Counted from the first letter of the stretch, positions 36,590 to 49,414 are shown. The stretch is 64,000 nucleotides of DNA from Papilionanthe hookeriana x Papilionanthe teres (GCA_022702705.1 CM040430.1:81674227-81738226), one strand, 5' to 3'. Translations and numbers: made by a program. The notes: generated by a model not told the origin, from the letters alone.

Positions 36590-36969
36590 TGCTTGGATTT
36601 GTCTTCTCTGCTCGAGTGCTCTCATCTCTCTAATATTCTCTTCGTCTGGTGGCTGCTTTCCTAAAAAGTTTCCTGAAATTGATTAGGGATTAGAAAACTT
36701 TTATATTCCGTGTATCTATTGTTTTTATACTTGTTTACCCTTTCACACTATTTACAAAATTATTATTCCTTGAGTCTATTTATACAGACTCTTAGGGCTG
36801 TATTTGTAAGTGAGATTAATAAGGAAAGTGACTTATCTTTTTTCAAATTCATTTCCTTTCCTCCTCTTCTATTAAGTTCTACAAGTGAGCCTCCCAAGTT
36901 ACTTCTTTTTAGTAAAAATATTTTTTTCACCTTGTCATCCGCTAGAAAACTTTGAGCAAAAATCCAACA
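36590..36969 (+). mobile_element. Copia 3' LTR, about 380 bp
   Basis: It starts TGCTTGGATTTG and ends AAATCCAACA, so it has imperfect inverted termini of the TG..CA type common in copia. It follows the polypurine tract directly. The pair of this LTR is not in the window, so the element is 5'-truncated. Confidence 0.7.
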
Positions 36970-38599
36970 TTAAAATAATTAAGATAGTACGAGAGAGAAA
37001 ATGAGTTCTTACGTGCTGATCAGATTGTGCTTCAAAAACTAAGCTCAACATATTACTAGAATATCATGAGATTGCACCATGATCAAGCAAACATGTGGGC
37101 GTTTTAAATTAACCTAAACGCTTCAGAGATTATTTAGATAAAGTGGCTAAGTGTCAATTATTCATTTAAAAATAATAAAATAAATTTTTTCACGTTTGTT
37201 TCCATTGTCCTTTAAAAATTTATGTCTGACCATGTAATTTTGATCTCAAACAGCTAGAAATCATCTTTAAAAGTATTTCGATTTTGATCTTTACAGAGGC
37301 CTATAAATTTTTGGACGAACCCGTAAAATAGTTTCGCGAGGCCACTATTTTTTTATTAAAAAAACCCTTTATAAATATCTTTTATTCGTTTAAAACCTCT
37401 AAAATTTTACGGAACATTACAATGCTTTATAAAGACCCAAAATAATTACAGAAAATCACAAACCCCTGCAGAGGGGAAAAACTGATTTTTTTTTATTTTT
37501 GTTATTTTCTTTCATAAAATTAAAACCATATTTATAAAAAATTTTACTTAACTGTCTGTATATAATATCATACACATTAAAAAGATTTCTACCATTTTAA
37601 AGATTTAAATTAATTACTTCAATAGAGTTATATCCTTTTATTTTCTTTTCTTTTGGTTTTTATTTATATATAAAAGCAAAATAGTCTTCGCTTGCTTGCA
37701 TGAACTTTGAAATTTTATATATATTACTTATAAAATATAAATTATTTTTTATGTTAGAATAGAAATCTTAATGTTATTAACTTTAAATCTTTAATGGCGC
37801 ACAAATTACAAATTCTTAAATTAGAAATATACATACATCGTTAAAAATGTATTAGTCCATTATGTTTATAGGTACAACAAATCAAACTAGCATCTAAAAT
37901 CATTAATTTATGGGGCACTTACGTATATACCACGCAATTCTTCTGTAGTTAGATATCTAAACTTTCATATGTACATAACACAAATCTTTTAACATCAAAT
38001 CAAAAATATCATTATTATGAAACATTTAAAAGGGAAGTACACATTTTTATACATACAATAAACTTTTATAAATATAAATACCATCAAACTTTAAGTATTA
38101 GATATATAAAAACATAAAAGTAGTATGATATCTATGGAAATTTACGTTATGAATGGAATCTTCGCGCTAATGGTTATTCTCAATATCACTTAATTTTGAG
38201 TTTGCACAATTGAGAAGGCTTCTCACATAATTATTAGTTCACAAGACAAATCATCCACCTTCTCAGGGTGCCAAAATGAATACCCACATACCAGTTACCC
38301 AAGGAAAAAAAAAAAAGTAATGCCAATTAGGAAAAAAAAAACAATTTGTTCAATTTAGAAAATACCAAAAAAAAAAAAACCACAAGAATAGCCAGATCAT
38401 ATCAACTAAATTTCAATATTAAAAAAAATTACAAACTCAAACCATATTCATGCGAAAAAGAAAAAAGGCTGTGTAAAACCAAGTAAATATCAATGGAACT
38501 TGCGAGTTAGAGCTCCAAACAAACCCAGCTGAGAAAGTAGCACTTATTCACAGTATTCATCATTAGTCTAATAAACAAGGGTACCTAAACAAGAAACCA
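36970..38599. other. AT-rich intergenic DNA downstream of the RING gene
   Basis: Contains A- and T-runs and no reading frame with any recognisable motif. The last few hundred bases may include the 3' untranslated region and polyadenylation zone of the gene on the - strand. Confidence 0.5.
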
Positions 38600-38614
38600 T
38601 AATTGGCAAGACCA

Positions 38615-38618
<4 letters not shown>

Positions 38619-38673
<55 letters not shown>
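38619..38673. repeat. (CT)n microsatellite in the 3' UTR
   Basis: About 54 bp of pure CT on the + strand, hence AG in the transcript. It starts 15 bp after the stop codon of the RING E3 gene. An open frame through it at 38603-38884 (+) is an artefact of the repeat plus the antisense of the last exon. Confidence 0.95.
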
Positions 38674-38677
<4 letters not shown>

Positions 38678-38688
38678 AACACACAATA

Positions 38689-39225
38689 TCATGACATATG
38701 CACCTCAACACTCGCAGTCTTCCTGGTAAAGCAAACAGGGCAAGCATCCACCAGTGCGTCACAATCCCTGCACAAGCATAGGTGCCTGCAGGGAAGTAAA
38801 AGCATGCAAGACTCCCTCCCTTTACAGCCTTTACACGCCATAGTCAACATGCGCTTCTCCCCATCCCTAACAGAATTAGGGTAGAAAGATGAAGCAGCAT
38901 CATCGACTTCACTCTCGCCACAGCCCTCCCTGCCGCAGTTAACTGCAGCGGCGGCAGCAGCAGCACCTTGAGCCACAGCCTGTTGGAGGCTGGTTTTCAA
39001 AGCATGCACAACCGACTCATTGTACTGTGCACGCTGCAGCCAGGTCTGAGCCTCTGTTGAAGCTTGGTGGATTTTATCAGCTAGCTCACAATTCTTCCGG
39101 TTTATAGATTCGATCTCCATGTCCTTAGCCCGAAGCACTTGGGATAGTTCTTGATCCATAATGTTCATGAATGACGTTATATGTCGCTGCTTCATCTCTC
39201 TCAAACCTTTTGCAAATTGTTCCTC
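38689..39225 (-). other. Coding exon 3: coiled coil and RING finger
   Basis: 537 nt including the TGA at 38691-38689. It begins after a ttTAG acceptor with EEQFAKGLREMKQRH, the most conserved block of the family before the RING. It encodes 178 residues, including all eight zinc ligands. Confidence 0.92.
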
Positions 39226-42200
39226 CTAAAGCGATGCAAAATACAACATTTGTTAAAGATTAAGGTAAGAATTTGTCAGCCATTTTTTGGGTTATCTAAG
39301 AAGCTCAAGTCATTGTCCTGATCTCGTGAGAAGAGTCACAAGTTCAGGTCACCAAGAACTTGCAGCATGACAGGATGGTGATCAGCCATGAAGGACATGA
39401 GAAAGTTTAAAATCATTAATTTACAGTTTTGGCGATCTATTAATTTCAAAAATAGGGGGGAATTATTTGAAAAAAAAATAAAAATAAATAGAAAAATCAT
39501 TTTTCAGAGGGCAGAGTACATCACCTCACAATTCCAGATTGAAAAAGTCAATACTTGACAGGCTTAATATTAAGTTTTTAGTTCCTACTGCTTTGTGCTC
39601 TTTGAATCATTAATGCAGAGGAAAATTAATCTAAAGAATAAAACCAGATCAGAATCCAGATATTACAAACCTTTTATGGTTGGCAGAAGCCTAGAGTTGC
39701 ACCAGAATATATGCTATTTTTACCCGAGAATGAATAGCAATATGTAATTAATCCTAACAGACCGGTTAATAAAGACATGAACTTCCACTTCCCATTCAAA
39801 ACATTGATATGGAAGAGAAATGGAAGCTGTAAATTAAATCGGAAATGAAGCAGCAAATAATAGAATGAAGTTCCTTCTATAGTTTCCCTGTAATATGTGT
39901 GAGATGAAAACAAAAATAATTCACACAACAAACTCGCACCTGCAATCTCAAGAATCGGTTGAACTCTTCATTTTGATTCTTGATCTCGGGACGAAGATTG
40001 TCAAGAACAGTTTTGGTGAAGAGTAGAGATGGCATGCTCCCACTTGCTGTCGTGACAGACGAATGCCGTTCTTCATCATCATAGGATAATCTCAGACCAG
40101 TGGATACAGTATTCAGCTGGGGAATGCTCCTTGATCTATCCATTTCATCACGAAATAGATTATTAAAGGAGATCTGTAGATTGTTCTGTGTTGCTATGTC
40201 TACCGACTCAGAGCTTCTCTTTATTGGTATGTTTAAAACAGATGCATCATTGTTATCACTCACTTTAAGTTTCATCGGATCAGCATTATTACAAACTGCA
40301 GAAACTGCAATGGAGATTAGATGTAAAGCAAACTCATCAAGATTATCAAAAGAACTAGCATGCTTATAAACAGTGCAGGACTCAACAATTATGCTGCAGA
40401 CAAACAAATTAAGTTACAGAAAAAGCAGTTCCTAACACTACATGTGCCAAGTGATTTATAAAAGAAAGCAAGGAATCATTATTGAACTGACTCTAAGATC
40501 TAACTAGAATGGTTTTATCAGAAAGAGAAAGACGCATCAAGCAAAGGAAGTACAGAAAATTGATGACTGAAGGTGACCAAGCTTCTTTTGGTATGCTGCC
40601 ATGTGGTGCTGTATCGTACAAAATAAAGTTGTGAACTCTCTCCGAAAGTTGTATAAGCTACATTACAAGTGTGTGTTGCAACCGTCAATGAAGAAGTGGA
40701 GGAGAAGCGCACACAGTTTATGGCTTTCTACAGCAACACGAATCAATATTGTGATATGCCAGATTTTTTATAAGCCAAAGCAGATCATAAATACTTGAAG
40801 AAAAAACCCTAAACTTTAATTAAACAATGGCAATTATCATTCAATAAAGTAAGAAGAAAAGGCTTGTGGACTCCAAACCAGAATGGATCATATGAAAAAA
40901 GCCATAAACACCATCCAAGCTGGTCATCATCTAGACTTAGCTTCTTATTATTTTCATAATTTGTATGGGGCAAGCAGGGCCACAACAAAAAACAATTAAG
41001 GTGCTTAATTTAAGCTGGGTTTTAATAAAGCGTACTTGGACTGGTGTGCGTTGTTTTAAGAGTGTAGAGAAGCTTCAACCATGTTCATTTCCAACAACAC
41101 CCAACCAAATGATCGATGAAGCAAAATCTACTATCGTTCAAACACAGTTTTAGCCTCAAGCAACCAAATGAGGCCCAAGCCAAAAAAAATAATGTATCAA
41201 AGTGCTTTCAACCATTGATTTTAACTCATCATAATCACGGCTATCGAACTAACCTCTTTCTCGTTGCCCTTATTATGACATGGATAGAGCAATGACCAAT
41301 TATCTTTTATGCGAACGCATAAACTTCCTAGATCAAGTTTAATTTTTAACTCATTTATGTTTATAAGAGCCTATCAATAAAGAAATCTATTAACACACAA
41401 AGAAGAAACAACAAAAATACTAAACATGTCTAATGATACTGAGATTTGTGTGCTTTGGCTAAAACTCGCATTTACAAGAGAGCGGAGCCGATCCCTTCTC
41501 AGAATGTCACAAGGATGTAGAGAAGAATGTTGCCAAAGACATTAAGTGAGTTTCTATTTTTTATTTTATTGAAATATATTATATTTTAACAAAAAATGCG
41601 CCTTAATGGACATCCTACTAAAGCATATCATTTGTATGAGTGATATGACGACGTTTCATTTGTGTGTGCATTTTGGGATTTTGCCCATATCAACAATTTA
41701 AAGGTAAGTGTGTAAAATTGCTAATGATTGGCCTCATCTAAAAGCTTAAACTTTTGTGTCAAAATTAAGTTTGGCTATCAGTACATCAAGCCCAACAATA
41801 GTCTCTTTCTAGTCCACAATCTTCAATAAGTACCAAAGTTGACAACTTAACAAGTTTCAAATAATTCATGTAGTTTTTGGCTCCCCTATGTTTTAGTGCT
41901 TTGTACTATATTAAAATCAACGTTTAAAAGGAGCAGATTCATGTGCAATTGAATGTTTAGTTAAAAAAGGACTTGTTGTATGACACATTATGATATTACA
42001 AAACTTTCACGAGGGGAAGTAATGGCCAATGAAGAGAGTCCATAGAAGGGAAAATTTGTTAAGGTATGTGAAATTACTGAATTTAGTCCTACATTCAATA
42101 TCTAAGGGGCAAAAATATTGTTCGTAATCTCCTATAAGCTTAAGCCATTACTTTCAAAATGGGACAAAACATTGATGTATAATGTATCAAGCTCCATTTC

Positions 42201-45074
42201 ATCCTTCATTTACTATCCCTAGCATCAAGCGTGCACTAATCTAAAAATTAATTCCATATATGACGAAAACAAAGTTGAAATTGAGCAATATAAAATGCAG
42301 CTTTTCTAGAAATTTCATTGATCACCTTAAGAAATTTGGATATGCATATGCACGAGTTTAATTAATTTTTTAGTAATGCGCACTCATATAAAATATAACT
42401 TGACCCTAATATCAAAGATTTAAAAACATGGATTTGGAAAAACGATAGACCTTAAAAACGTAATTTTAAAATCAACATATAAAATGCATGAAAAATAATA
42501 TATGCACCATACAAGCATATATAAATATAAAAATGAGCATTCCTAGCGCACATAGCTTCTTATCAAATGTAACTGTTGTGGTGAGTTTGATGCATGCAGC
42601 CTTACCCAACATGAGGATATTATGCAAATTAACAATCTGAGTTTTGATGATGCTTTAATGACTTCATTTCAGTAATGTTTGTTCTTTATATTGGTTTATT
42701 TTAATGGAAACATGACTGATAATCCTTACAGAAAAAGGGTTTTGTTATCTAAACCTATGTCTTTGGTTTGATTCCACATGCTGGCTAAAACTCGACTTAA
42801 TCATTAGTTCATTAGTTTTAATTTTCCTATTTAACTGTTTATGATTAGTGCTATATTTCCTTATCTGCTTAATATAGATCCTACAATCAAAAAATGTTTC
42901 TGGAGTCTACCTGACTAGTTTTTTCTTTCTATGGTCTCTTCATTGTAGCTGGTTTTGTTGATTAGGTACTGTGATGACCATTGACATCTACAACAACAAG
43001 AAGCCTTTATCTCACTTAATGGGGCTGGCTTCATGAATCATTTTCTTTCATTGTGTCCTATTGAGGATCATACTTTCATTTAATTCCAATAAATTAAGAT
43101 CATTATTTATACAACATGCCCAAGTAAGATTATGGTTAGATACCTTCTATTTGCTCCTTAAAGTTATTTATTTCCTCGCTTCAGTTTTCATACTATAGTA
43201 AGAATCAAAGTCAATTTCTGTACCATATGCACTATAGCAGATCTACTCAGATTCTTTGTTTCCTTGGGTCCAGTGTTATTGCTTTCCTACTGTAGTTAGT
43301 AAACCACAGGCTGCCTTCTTTAGAGTGTATTTAGTACTGCAGTAAGTGCCACTAAATTGAATAACATTGATGTGCTCAAATATGTATTCCAATTTCAATG
43401 AGCCTGAGGTGTAAATTATAGTGAGTTGCCTTCTATTCAATTTTTTTCCTTGAAGCAGAAAATGTGTGTAGTTTGCCTAATCAAAACTTGCAACTGTCGT
43501 CAAATCATGGAGGATTATGACTTAATGCGTTATAAATTGAACCCTAGAGGCATTTAAAAACTAATCATTCACTAAATAAAAATTTTAATTCCTCTCAAAC
43601 TTGAATGATGTTGGATGAGATTTTTTTTTTTTTTTTTTTTTGCATGCTGCAAATCTTGATAAAATATGGGTGATGCTTCTTTGTGCGCAAACATGAGGCC
43701 AAGTTAATACTTTGATGATGTATTTTGTAGCACTTTCTAAGTGGTTGTGAGCGTGTTCGATATTTGGCCAAATTTGTTACACGACTTATTCTAAATAAAT
43801 CTTAGTCACTGAGATTTTATATTTATTTACAGATTTCACATGAAATTTAAGATTTTGGTTAGATATAAATTACAATGTGCAGCGAACAAATGCATTTTTT
43901 TTATTTTAAACAAAAAAGAAAAAAAGAATCTTTGCGTTAGTTGTTAGATTGCGAATTTTACTCTTCTGTATCTCTTTGAACAAATCATCCTAATTATAAT
44001 AGCAATCCATAGACGTGATGGCATCCTGCATCAACTTGCTTTCTTGATTTAAACCAGTTACCTCTAAATTCTATGGATGTAACCAAAATAACAGGCAATC
44101 CCATCCTCAATACTTACATATACACATTGATAGTATCAAAAATGCATATATTCCACTACAAAAAGAAAGCAAATAAGTCCAATAGACAATCAAACCTGAA
44201 AGCATAGTTTGCAAAGACATAGTAAGCAACAAAATGTCATACAATGCCATATCTCATTAGTCTAAATTTGAAAATGAATAAGATATGTTTTTGGAAAAAA
44301 TTAAGGGAACCCCTATTAAATGGATAAAGTATTATTATATACCTTAATACAATTTATATTATTGTGGTTAATCTTGAGCAATAGAATATCAAAATTCAAT
44401 CCTATTCTATAAATAAAGTATTCAAATCTACTTTTATTCCTGTTATAAGCAGTTTGGTTAATCTCAAGCCTTGGAACATATATGTTTCTGAGCATATACC
44501 ACACATATGATACTATTTCAGAAATATACAAGCAACCAAAACATCTAAATGATAATTAGTTCACAGTAATTTTTCTTATAAAGCTAAAAGGATATCCAAA
44601 TACATTGAAGGATTCATCTTCAATGAACCAAAGTCAAGGAAAAACAAAACAAATTATAAAAAAAATAAAAATAAAAAAAGTGAAATTTCTGGTTAATATT
44701 TTAATAGATAACAAAAAAATATAAACTAGAAGTTGAGAACACATGCAATCACCAGCATTGAACATGTGTTTGTTTCTGAACTAAAAATGAACACATCATA
44801 ATTACCTATCAGATACTTCATAGAGAAAAAAAAACAAAATAAATCATACCAACTACCAAAATCAAAGTAGCTTAACGGTATTTGTCAATTCTCCATAATA
44901 CTTTGGGAATACCGACAAGCAAAAAAGATAAAAACAAGATTGTAGATAGCTTGAAAACGTTTACTCACTATTTCCAAATAGCCGCAGCTGTGTCAATGAA
45001 TTAGAATCATAATATAGTGGATTCTCCTCCAAGAAGTAGGAAAAATTTTGATTGGCAGCGTTATCCCCAAGCAT
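38689..45074 (-). CDS. BOI/SBP1-like RING E3 ubiquitin ligase, three coding exons
   Basis: The predicted protein has 332 residues, usual for the plant S-ribonuclease-binding-protein/BOI family. Coding exons are 45074-44969, 40295-39940 and 39225-38689; introns are 4,673 and 714 bp, both GT..AG. Exon junctions keep frame (phase 1, then phase 0). Residues 1-35 hold the family's N-terminal LRLFGN block. About 130-235 looks like a coiled coil. Residues 242-248 are an alanine run. Residues 285-319 form a complete C3HC4 RING (C285, C288, C300, H302, C306, C309, C316, C319), and the protein ends SVEVHMS. In this family the RING recruits an E2 enzyme to ubiquitinate partners, in defence, cell-death and hormone signalling. 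The start is the first ATG after a probable 5' UTR intron (acceptor at 45081-45080). No disabling change is seen. Confidence 0.9.
39940..40295 (-). other. Coding exon 2: central region
   Basis: 356 nt between a TCTGCAG acceptor and a GCAG|GTGCG donor. It encodes the variable centre and the recognisable GLRLSYDDEERHSS and NLRPEIKNQNEEFNRFLRLQ blocks, which precede the coiled coil in this family. Confidence 0.88.
40296..44968 (-). other. Large first coding intron, 4.7 kb
   Basis: AT-rich, with a T-run at about 43621-43640 and many short open frames without motifs. I see no retroelement domain or extra exon in it. Such a long intron is large compared with the coding length, and small non-coding insertions could be hidden in it. 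Confidence 0.7.
44969..45074 (-). other. Coding exon 1
   Basis: 106 nt encoding 35 residues (MLGDNAANQ... to ...TQLRLFGN) plus one base of the next codon, followed by a GTGAGT donor. The short first coding exon ending at LFGN is typical of the family. It was placed by homology of this block and by the frame fit with exon 2. Confidence 0.8.
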
Positions 45075-45418
45075 TTTTCCTGAAGAATAAAGATTTAAAA
45101 ATAAAGTAGTAAACCATGCTTATTCATGACCAATGCTATAAAAGTTGCTTCAAACCTCATAAAACAAAACTATGAAAAAAAGACCATCATAACATAGATC
45201 CAGTATTTGGGACACAAGATAAATTATCAGCGAGCAATATAACAGCAATAGAATGATTAATAGCTGATCATGACTTAAGGATACCAGACAAACGTAGAAA
45301 CAGTTGCGTAATAAAAAAACTAAGAAGAAATAAAAGTTAATTCAGAAAATCAACATCATTTCCTTCAGAGCATTAGGCATGATCATCCAAGAAAAGAATT
45401 AAAATAATTGTTAGAACA

Positions 45419-45440
45419 ATAATAATAATAATAATAATAA
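45419..45440. repeat. (AAT)n microsatellite in the 5' UTR intron
   Basis: About seven AAT units in the probable intron between the non-coding first exon and the start-codon exon. Confidence 0.9.
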
Positions 45441-45777
45441 AGGCAAATCCAAAGCCCTCGGATCATGGCAATACAAAGTACACGAGCAGTTAGAAATAAA
45501 ATCGGTAAGGTATAGAGTGACCGAGTTCAATCATCCTAGGGCAAGAATAAAAATCCAAGTAAAACCTTCCTCCCCACAATACCGACCATAAATAACATAA
45601 ATCACGACCGATCAATAACTGAATTAAATCTAGCGAAGAATCAGGAGACAAATTTGCAAAATAAAGAAAACAAAGCCATTTTGATAGCTTGCACCATTTT
45701 ATGAAATGCACAAAGAAAAGCAGAACATAAAGCAACAACAAAATGGACGATAAGTTGAGATCGGGCCAAAGTTTCAC

Positions 45778-46010
45778 CTTCAGGTACCGATCGTTCCTAC
45801 TCCAAATTATCAAACCCCGAAAGCTCAAATACTCGAACAAAAAATCGAAAAGTATTCCTGCAGCCTATCGATCATAATTCATACACCAGATTACTGAAGA
45901 AACCCTAAAAATCTCAGGTTTCTACAAGATCCAAGCCGAAACGAGCCGCCTATTACACCTTCTCCCTGGGTTCCCCGCTCGCCCTCCCTCTCCCTAACCA
46001 CTACGGTTTC
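45778..46010 (-). other. Probable 5' UTR exon and promoter-proximal region of the RING gene
   Basis: The start-codon exon is preceded by a splice acceptor (ttcttcAG at 45081-45080), so an upstream non-coding exon is expected. A fitting donor, CTGAAG|GTGAAAC, lies at 45778/45777. The 150 bp beyond it are rich in GAGAGGGAG-type purine words on the - strand, as often seen near plant transcription starts. I see no clear TATA box. The outer limit is a guess. Confidence 0.45.
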
Positions 46011-47189
46011 GGTTTTCCACCAAGCCGCCTACGTTTCTATTGTTAAACTATTCATTATGAAATGACATCTCAACCCCTATATTCTACTTAAATGTTGTAG
46101 CCTATTTTAAGCATAAGTCCGCGTTTTATTGTAATTTTACATCTTGTCTAATTTATATCGGTTTATTTTTAACCTGCCAGCCGTTCCAGGAGCGACTTGA
46201 AGAAGAAAGCACGCAGTAAGCCGTAAATGTGTTCTATAGGAACGGAGGTTTTTAATCAAGAATCTAGGTTTTCAATTTAATATATAAGAGAGCCGGTTTA
46301 TACAAATAACAGATTATAATGGGAATATTGTTGTAGAATGGGATCAGGATTTTTGATACAATAATTTTTCTCGACCCAACTTACAAGCTGACAAATTAAA
46401 ACAGAAAATAATTAATTTAACATATTATTATAATAAAGTGAAAAATAAATTGAATAATTTTGAAAGATAATAAGAAATCACATGATACAAAATATAAAAA
46501 TTATTTTTTAAAATATATTTAATTCTTTAAAAATGAAACATTTAAGTTTTATATATTTTTAAGTATATTTTGTATTAATATATTTTTTGAGCAGGCTTAT
46601 GAGCTGGCGGGTCGAGTCTGGGCTAGCTTGAGCTTGGTTTGTTAGCTCATCGAGCTCGGTTCACGAGCCACTTAACGAGTACAGTGAGTAGAGCTCGAGT
46701 AGGCACACAATCGACTTCACTCACTTAGAGCTCTATTTACGATCTCAATGTCATGAATTGTTCGCTTATGATTGCATAAGATGTTTTTGTTTAGGGTAAT
46801 ATCATCCAAAACAATGCCTATTACAAAACAAGTTCTCATTCATTCATTTTTATTAAATTTCATGATAAAATCCTAACTCTTATTTTTTTATTTCTATTAA
46901 ATTCTTAATGATTTGACTGTGACATATAAATATATTGATTTAATAATTTAAATAATGACTTGGGTGCTTAATTTTAAAATATTAATTTTCCGGATGCTTT
47001 GTATTAAATTATCCATTTTATTTTATTTTATTTTATTTTTATTTTTTTCGGATTTACATACATAACTCTTAAAATATTTTTATTCACATATTCAGTACAA
47101 AAACTTTATTATTTACATATATCATACTCAAAAATCATTTTACTCCTCAAAATTAACAATGTTGTCTTCTCCTTCTCCCCCTTCATTAA
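46011..47189. other. Intergenic DNA upstream of the RING gene
   Basis: No gene seen. A patch at about 46600-46740 is dense in gagctcg-type words, a pattern common in old plant repeats. The rest is AT-rich, with ttttatttta runs near 47015-47045. Confidence 0.5.
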
Positions 47190-48216
47190 GGGTCTGTTTG
47201 GCGCAGCTGCAGATTATATCAGATTATGCTGTCATCAGCTGATCCAGATAATCTGTTTATCTGTTTGGTTTGAGCGTTTGGAAAACAATTTGAATTACAG
47301 TTGTTTACGGATAAATATTATTTCACCCCTGATTTGGATAATTTATTCATATTTGACTAGTTTATAATTCTGACTAAAAAAAATTCACTTCGAGCACGAG
47401 GTTTTTAATGTACAAATAAATTTGTGGTATAAATGTAAATATTTTGAGTGGTCTTTATATAATTATTCCTAAAATTGTCAATATCAAAATATTTTCAATT
47501 AAAGTATTATATACTGAATTAATAAAATACAATTATTATTATTATACTATAATTACTATTTAAATTACATTAAAATGGTATTAATATGTTATATTTTATA
47601 CTGTTCTTAAGTAATCATTAAATTTTTAAAACCCGAGTTTAGTTATTAAAAAATAAATAAAAATGTAGATTTTTCCATACTGCATTCCCAAGTTTCTGCT
47701 CGCCTTCTCCTTCCCTGGCCGACTCAAACTTAACAGAGAAGCTCTTAAACATCCAACTAATCCATCATACCTGCAGACGGAAGACTTATTTACTTCGCCT
47801 CCCTTCGGATCGCTCGGGCAGACCTTCGCTCGTCAGGGGGGATCAGGCGGTAGCAAGTCGTTACGGCGGGGATGAGGCGACAGCTCCTTCGATGGCTTCG
47901 CCTCCCTTTGGATCGCTGGGGCAGATCTTCGCTCGTCAGGGAGGATCAGGCGGTAGCAAGTCGTTACGGCAGGGATGAGGCAGCAGCTCCTTCGGCTTTG
48001 CCTCCCTTCGGATCGCTAGGGCAGATCTTCGCCCGTCAGGGGTAGCTGCGTCAAATAATAGGCTGAACGCTTCGATCGCGGGGTGAGGCCTGCGATCAGC
48101 GATTAGTAAGAAACGAAAAATGAGTTTTTCCGAACACTTTGTAATCGCGCGAATCAAAGAGTACCGCGGCTTTTTTAAAAACGCAATCGCGAAAATAATC
48201 CATCCCAAACAGACCC
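47190..48216. mobile_element. PIF/Harbinger-like non-autonomous DNA transposon
   Basis: It is bounded by perfect 12-bp inverted termini, GGGTCTGTTTGG at 47190 and CCAAACAGACCC ending at 48216. Both sides are flanked by the trinucleotide TAA (47187-47189 and 48217-48219). This terminus and a 3-bp TAA/TTA target duplication are characteristic of PIF/Harbinger and Tourist elements. At 1,027 bp it has no transposase: the longest open frame (48331-47936, -) crosses the right end and shows no DDE or Myb-like motif. The interior carries a GC-rich tandem repeat unlike its AT-rich flanks. Confidence 0.85.
47797..48044. repeat. Three GC-rich tandem units, about 99 bp each
   Basis: Units start at about 47797, 47895 and 47995, each with a 'gcctccctt.ggatcgct' head followed by 'gggcaga.cttcgc.cgtcaggg'; the last is partial. 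The first two share 'ggatcaggcggtagcaagtc'. The repeat lies wholly inside the Harbinger-like element. Confidence 0.85.
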
Positions 48217-48219
48217 TAA

Positions 48220-49147
48220 GCCTAGCAATAAACTCTATCTGGCATTTATCAGTAGGTATTTTCAACTCAGATGACTTTCCATCCATTATCGAAAACAAGT
48301 TGTTCTCCTCTGCCACGGCATACAACATCACTGTTGAAGGATTGAATGCTTTACGTTTCTTTGATTAAAGGAGGCAGTGTGTATATCCTTACCCTGATTC
48401 ATATGTAATATGGTGAGCTAAGCCGCTTAAGAAAGACGAAGGGGGATTGTTGCCTTCATCATGTGAGACTTGTCGGACGCAGTGATGCCAGGTGGGGAAT
48501 AGATGCTAGCTTATTGGTACACATAACAAATGGAGAGAAGTACAAGAAATCAGAGTATAGGTTTTGATGTGTCATAGTGAAATATGGTGCGATATATATA
48601 AATAATAATATTTAGAAGTTAAATATGTAAATAAGAATGTTTTAAGTGCTACGTATCAAAATAGGATCAATTTTTTTTAATATATTGTTGTACATATTTA
48701 ATGTAGCAAAGTGAGATAAAATCATAAGTAGGAATGTGCGATATATATATATTGTTGTACATATTTAATGTAGCAAAGTGAGACAAAATCATAAGTAGGA
48801 ATGTTCCTACTAGCTAAAAATTTTACAATATTAAGCCTACTATTACTTGGAAACTAAGAGTATAAAGAGAACCAAGAAGTAGGTTTTATGTCTCACAATT
48901 TCTTAGCAAAAGTAAGCTTTAAATTTTTGTTTGGCTTAAACACACTTTTTATGCTTATATGACATTACAATTCAATTCTCTTTTCAAAGAGATATCATTG
49001 TTTAACATGTTAGGATGTTCTTAACATTGAAGCTCTATTAATAAATTTAATTTAGAAGAGATGTCAACAAACATTGATAGGATTTTTATAATATTTTTAT
49101 TATATAACACATGAGCTAAATGAATTAGGCAATTTTAATAGAACTTT
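48220..49147. other. Intergenic DNA with a tandem duplication
   Basis: No reading frame of note. A 67-bp duplication begins with ttgttgtacatatttaatgt at about 48685 and again at about 48752, differing at a few positions. Confidence 0.6.
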
Positions 49148-49414
49148 AATGTGAAGTGATGCACCTAAAATAAATAGTATTTTATACACATTTTTATACC
49201 TATATTTGATGATATTACACTTTAATGGAAGGTATTTTGTGTATTTTTCTTGCATGTATGATTAAATGGATGAATGTGATAAAAGGAATGAAAAATGATC
49301 AAATTTGAAGCAAAATGAAGAAAGAAACAAAATTGATCTGTGGCAGCTAAGTGCCCAGACCTAGCGCTTACGCGCCAGAGTCTCGCTGCTAAGCGCCCAG
49401 ACCACAAACTTAAG
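49148..49414 (+). mobile_element. Athila-like LTR, 5' fragment
   Basis: It starts TGATGCACCTAAAATAA and carries the 'gatattacactttaatggaag' block seen at 57776 and, in variant form, at 10918, then the GCGC-rich 'aagcgcccagacc' words. It is + oriented and directly abuts the 3' end of a - strand LTR of the same family at 49415. This suggests that the second element inserted into this LTR; the other half is not found on the far side. Confidence 0.6.

Noticed and set aside
45490..45840. 116-codon - strand frame near the 5' end of the RING gene
   Set aside because: It lies across the proposed 5' UTR exon and intron, shows no family motif, and the RING protein has its own well-supported start at 45074.
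46600..46740. Possible regulatory element from clustered gagctcg words
   Set aside because: Such words are common in old plant repeats, and nothing ties this patch to the gene.
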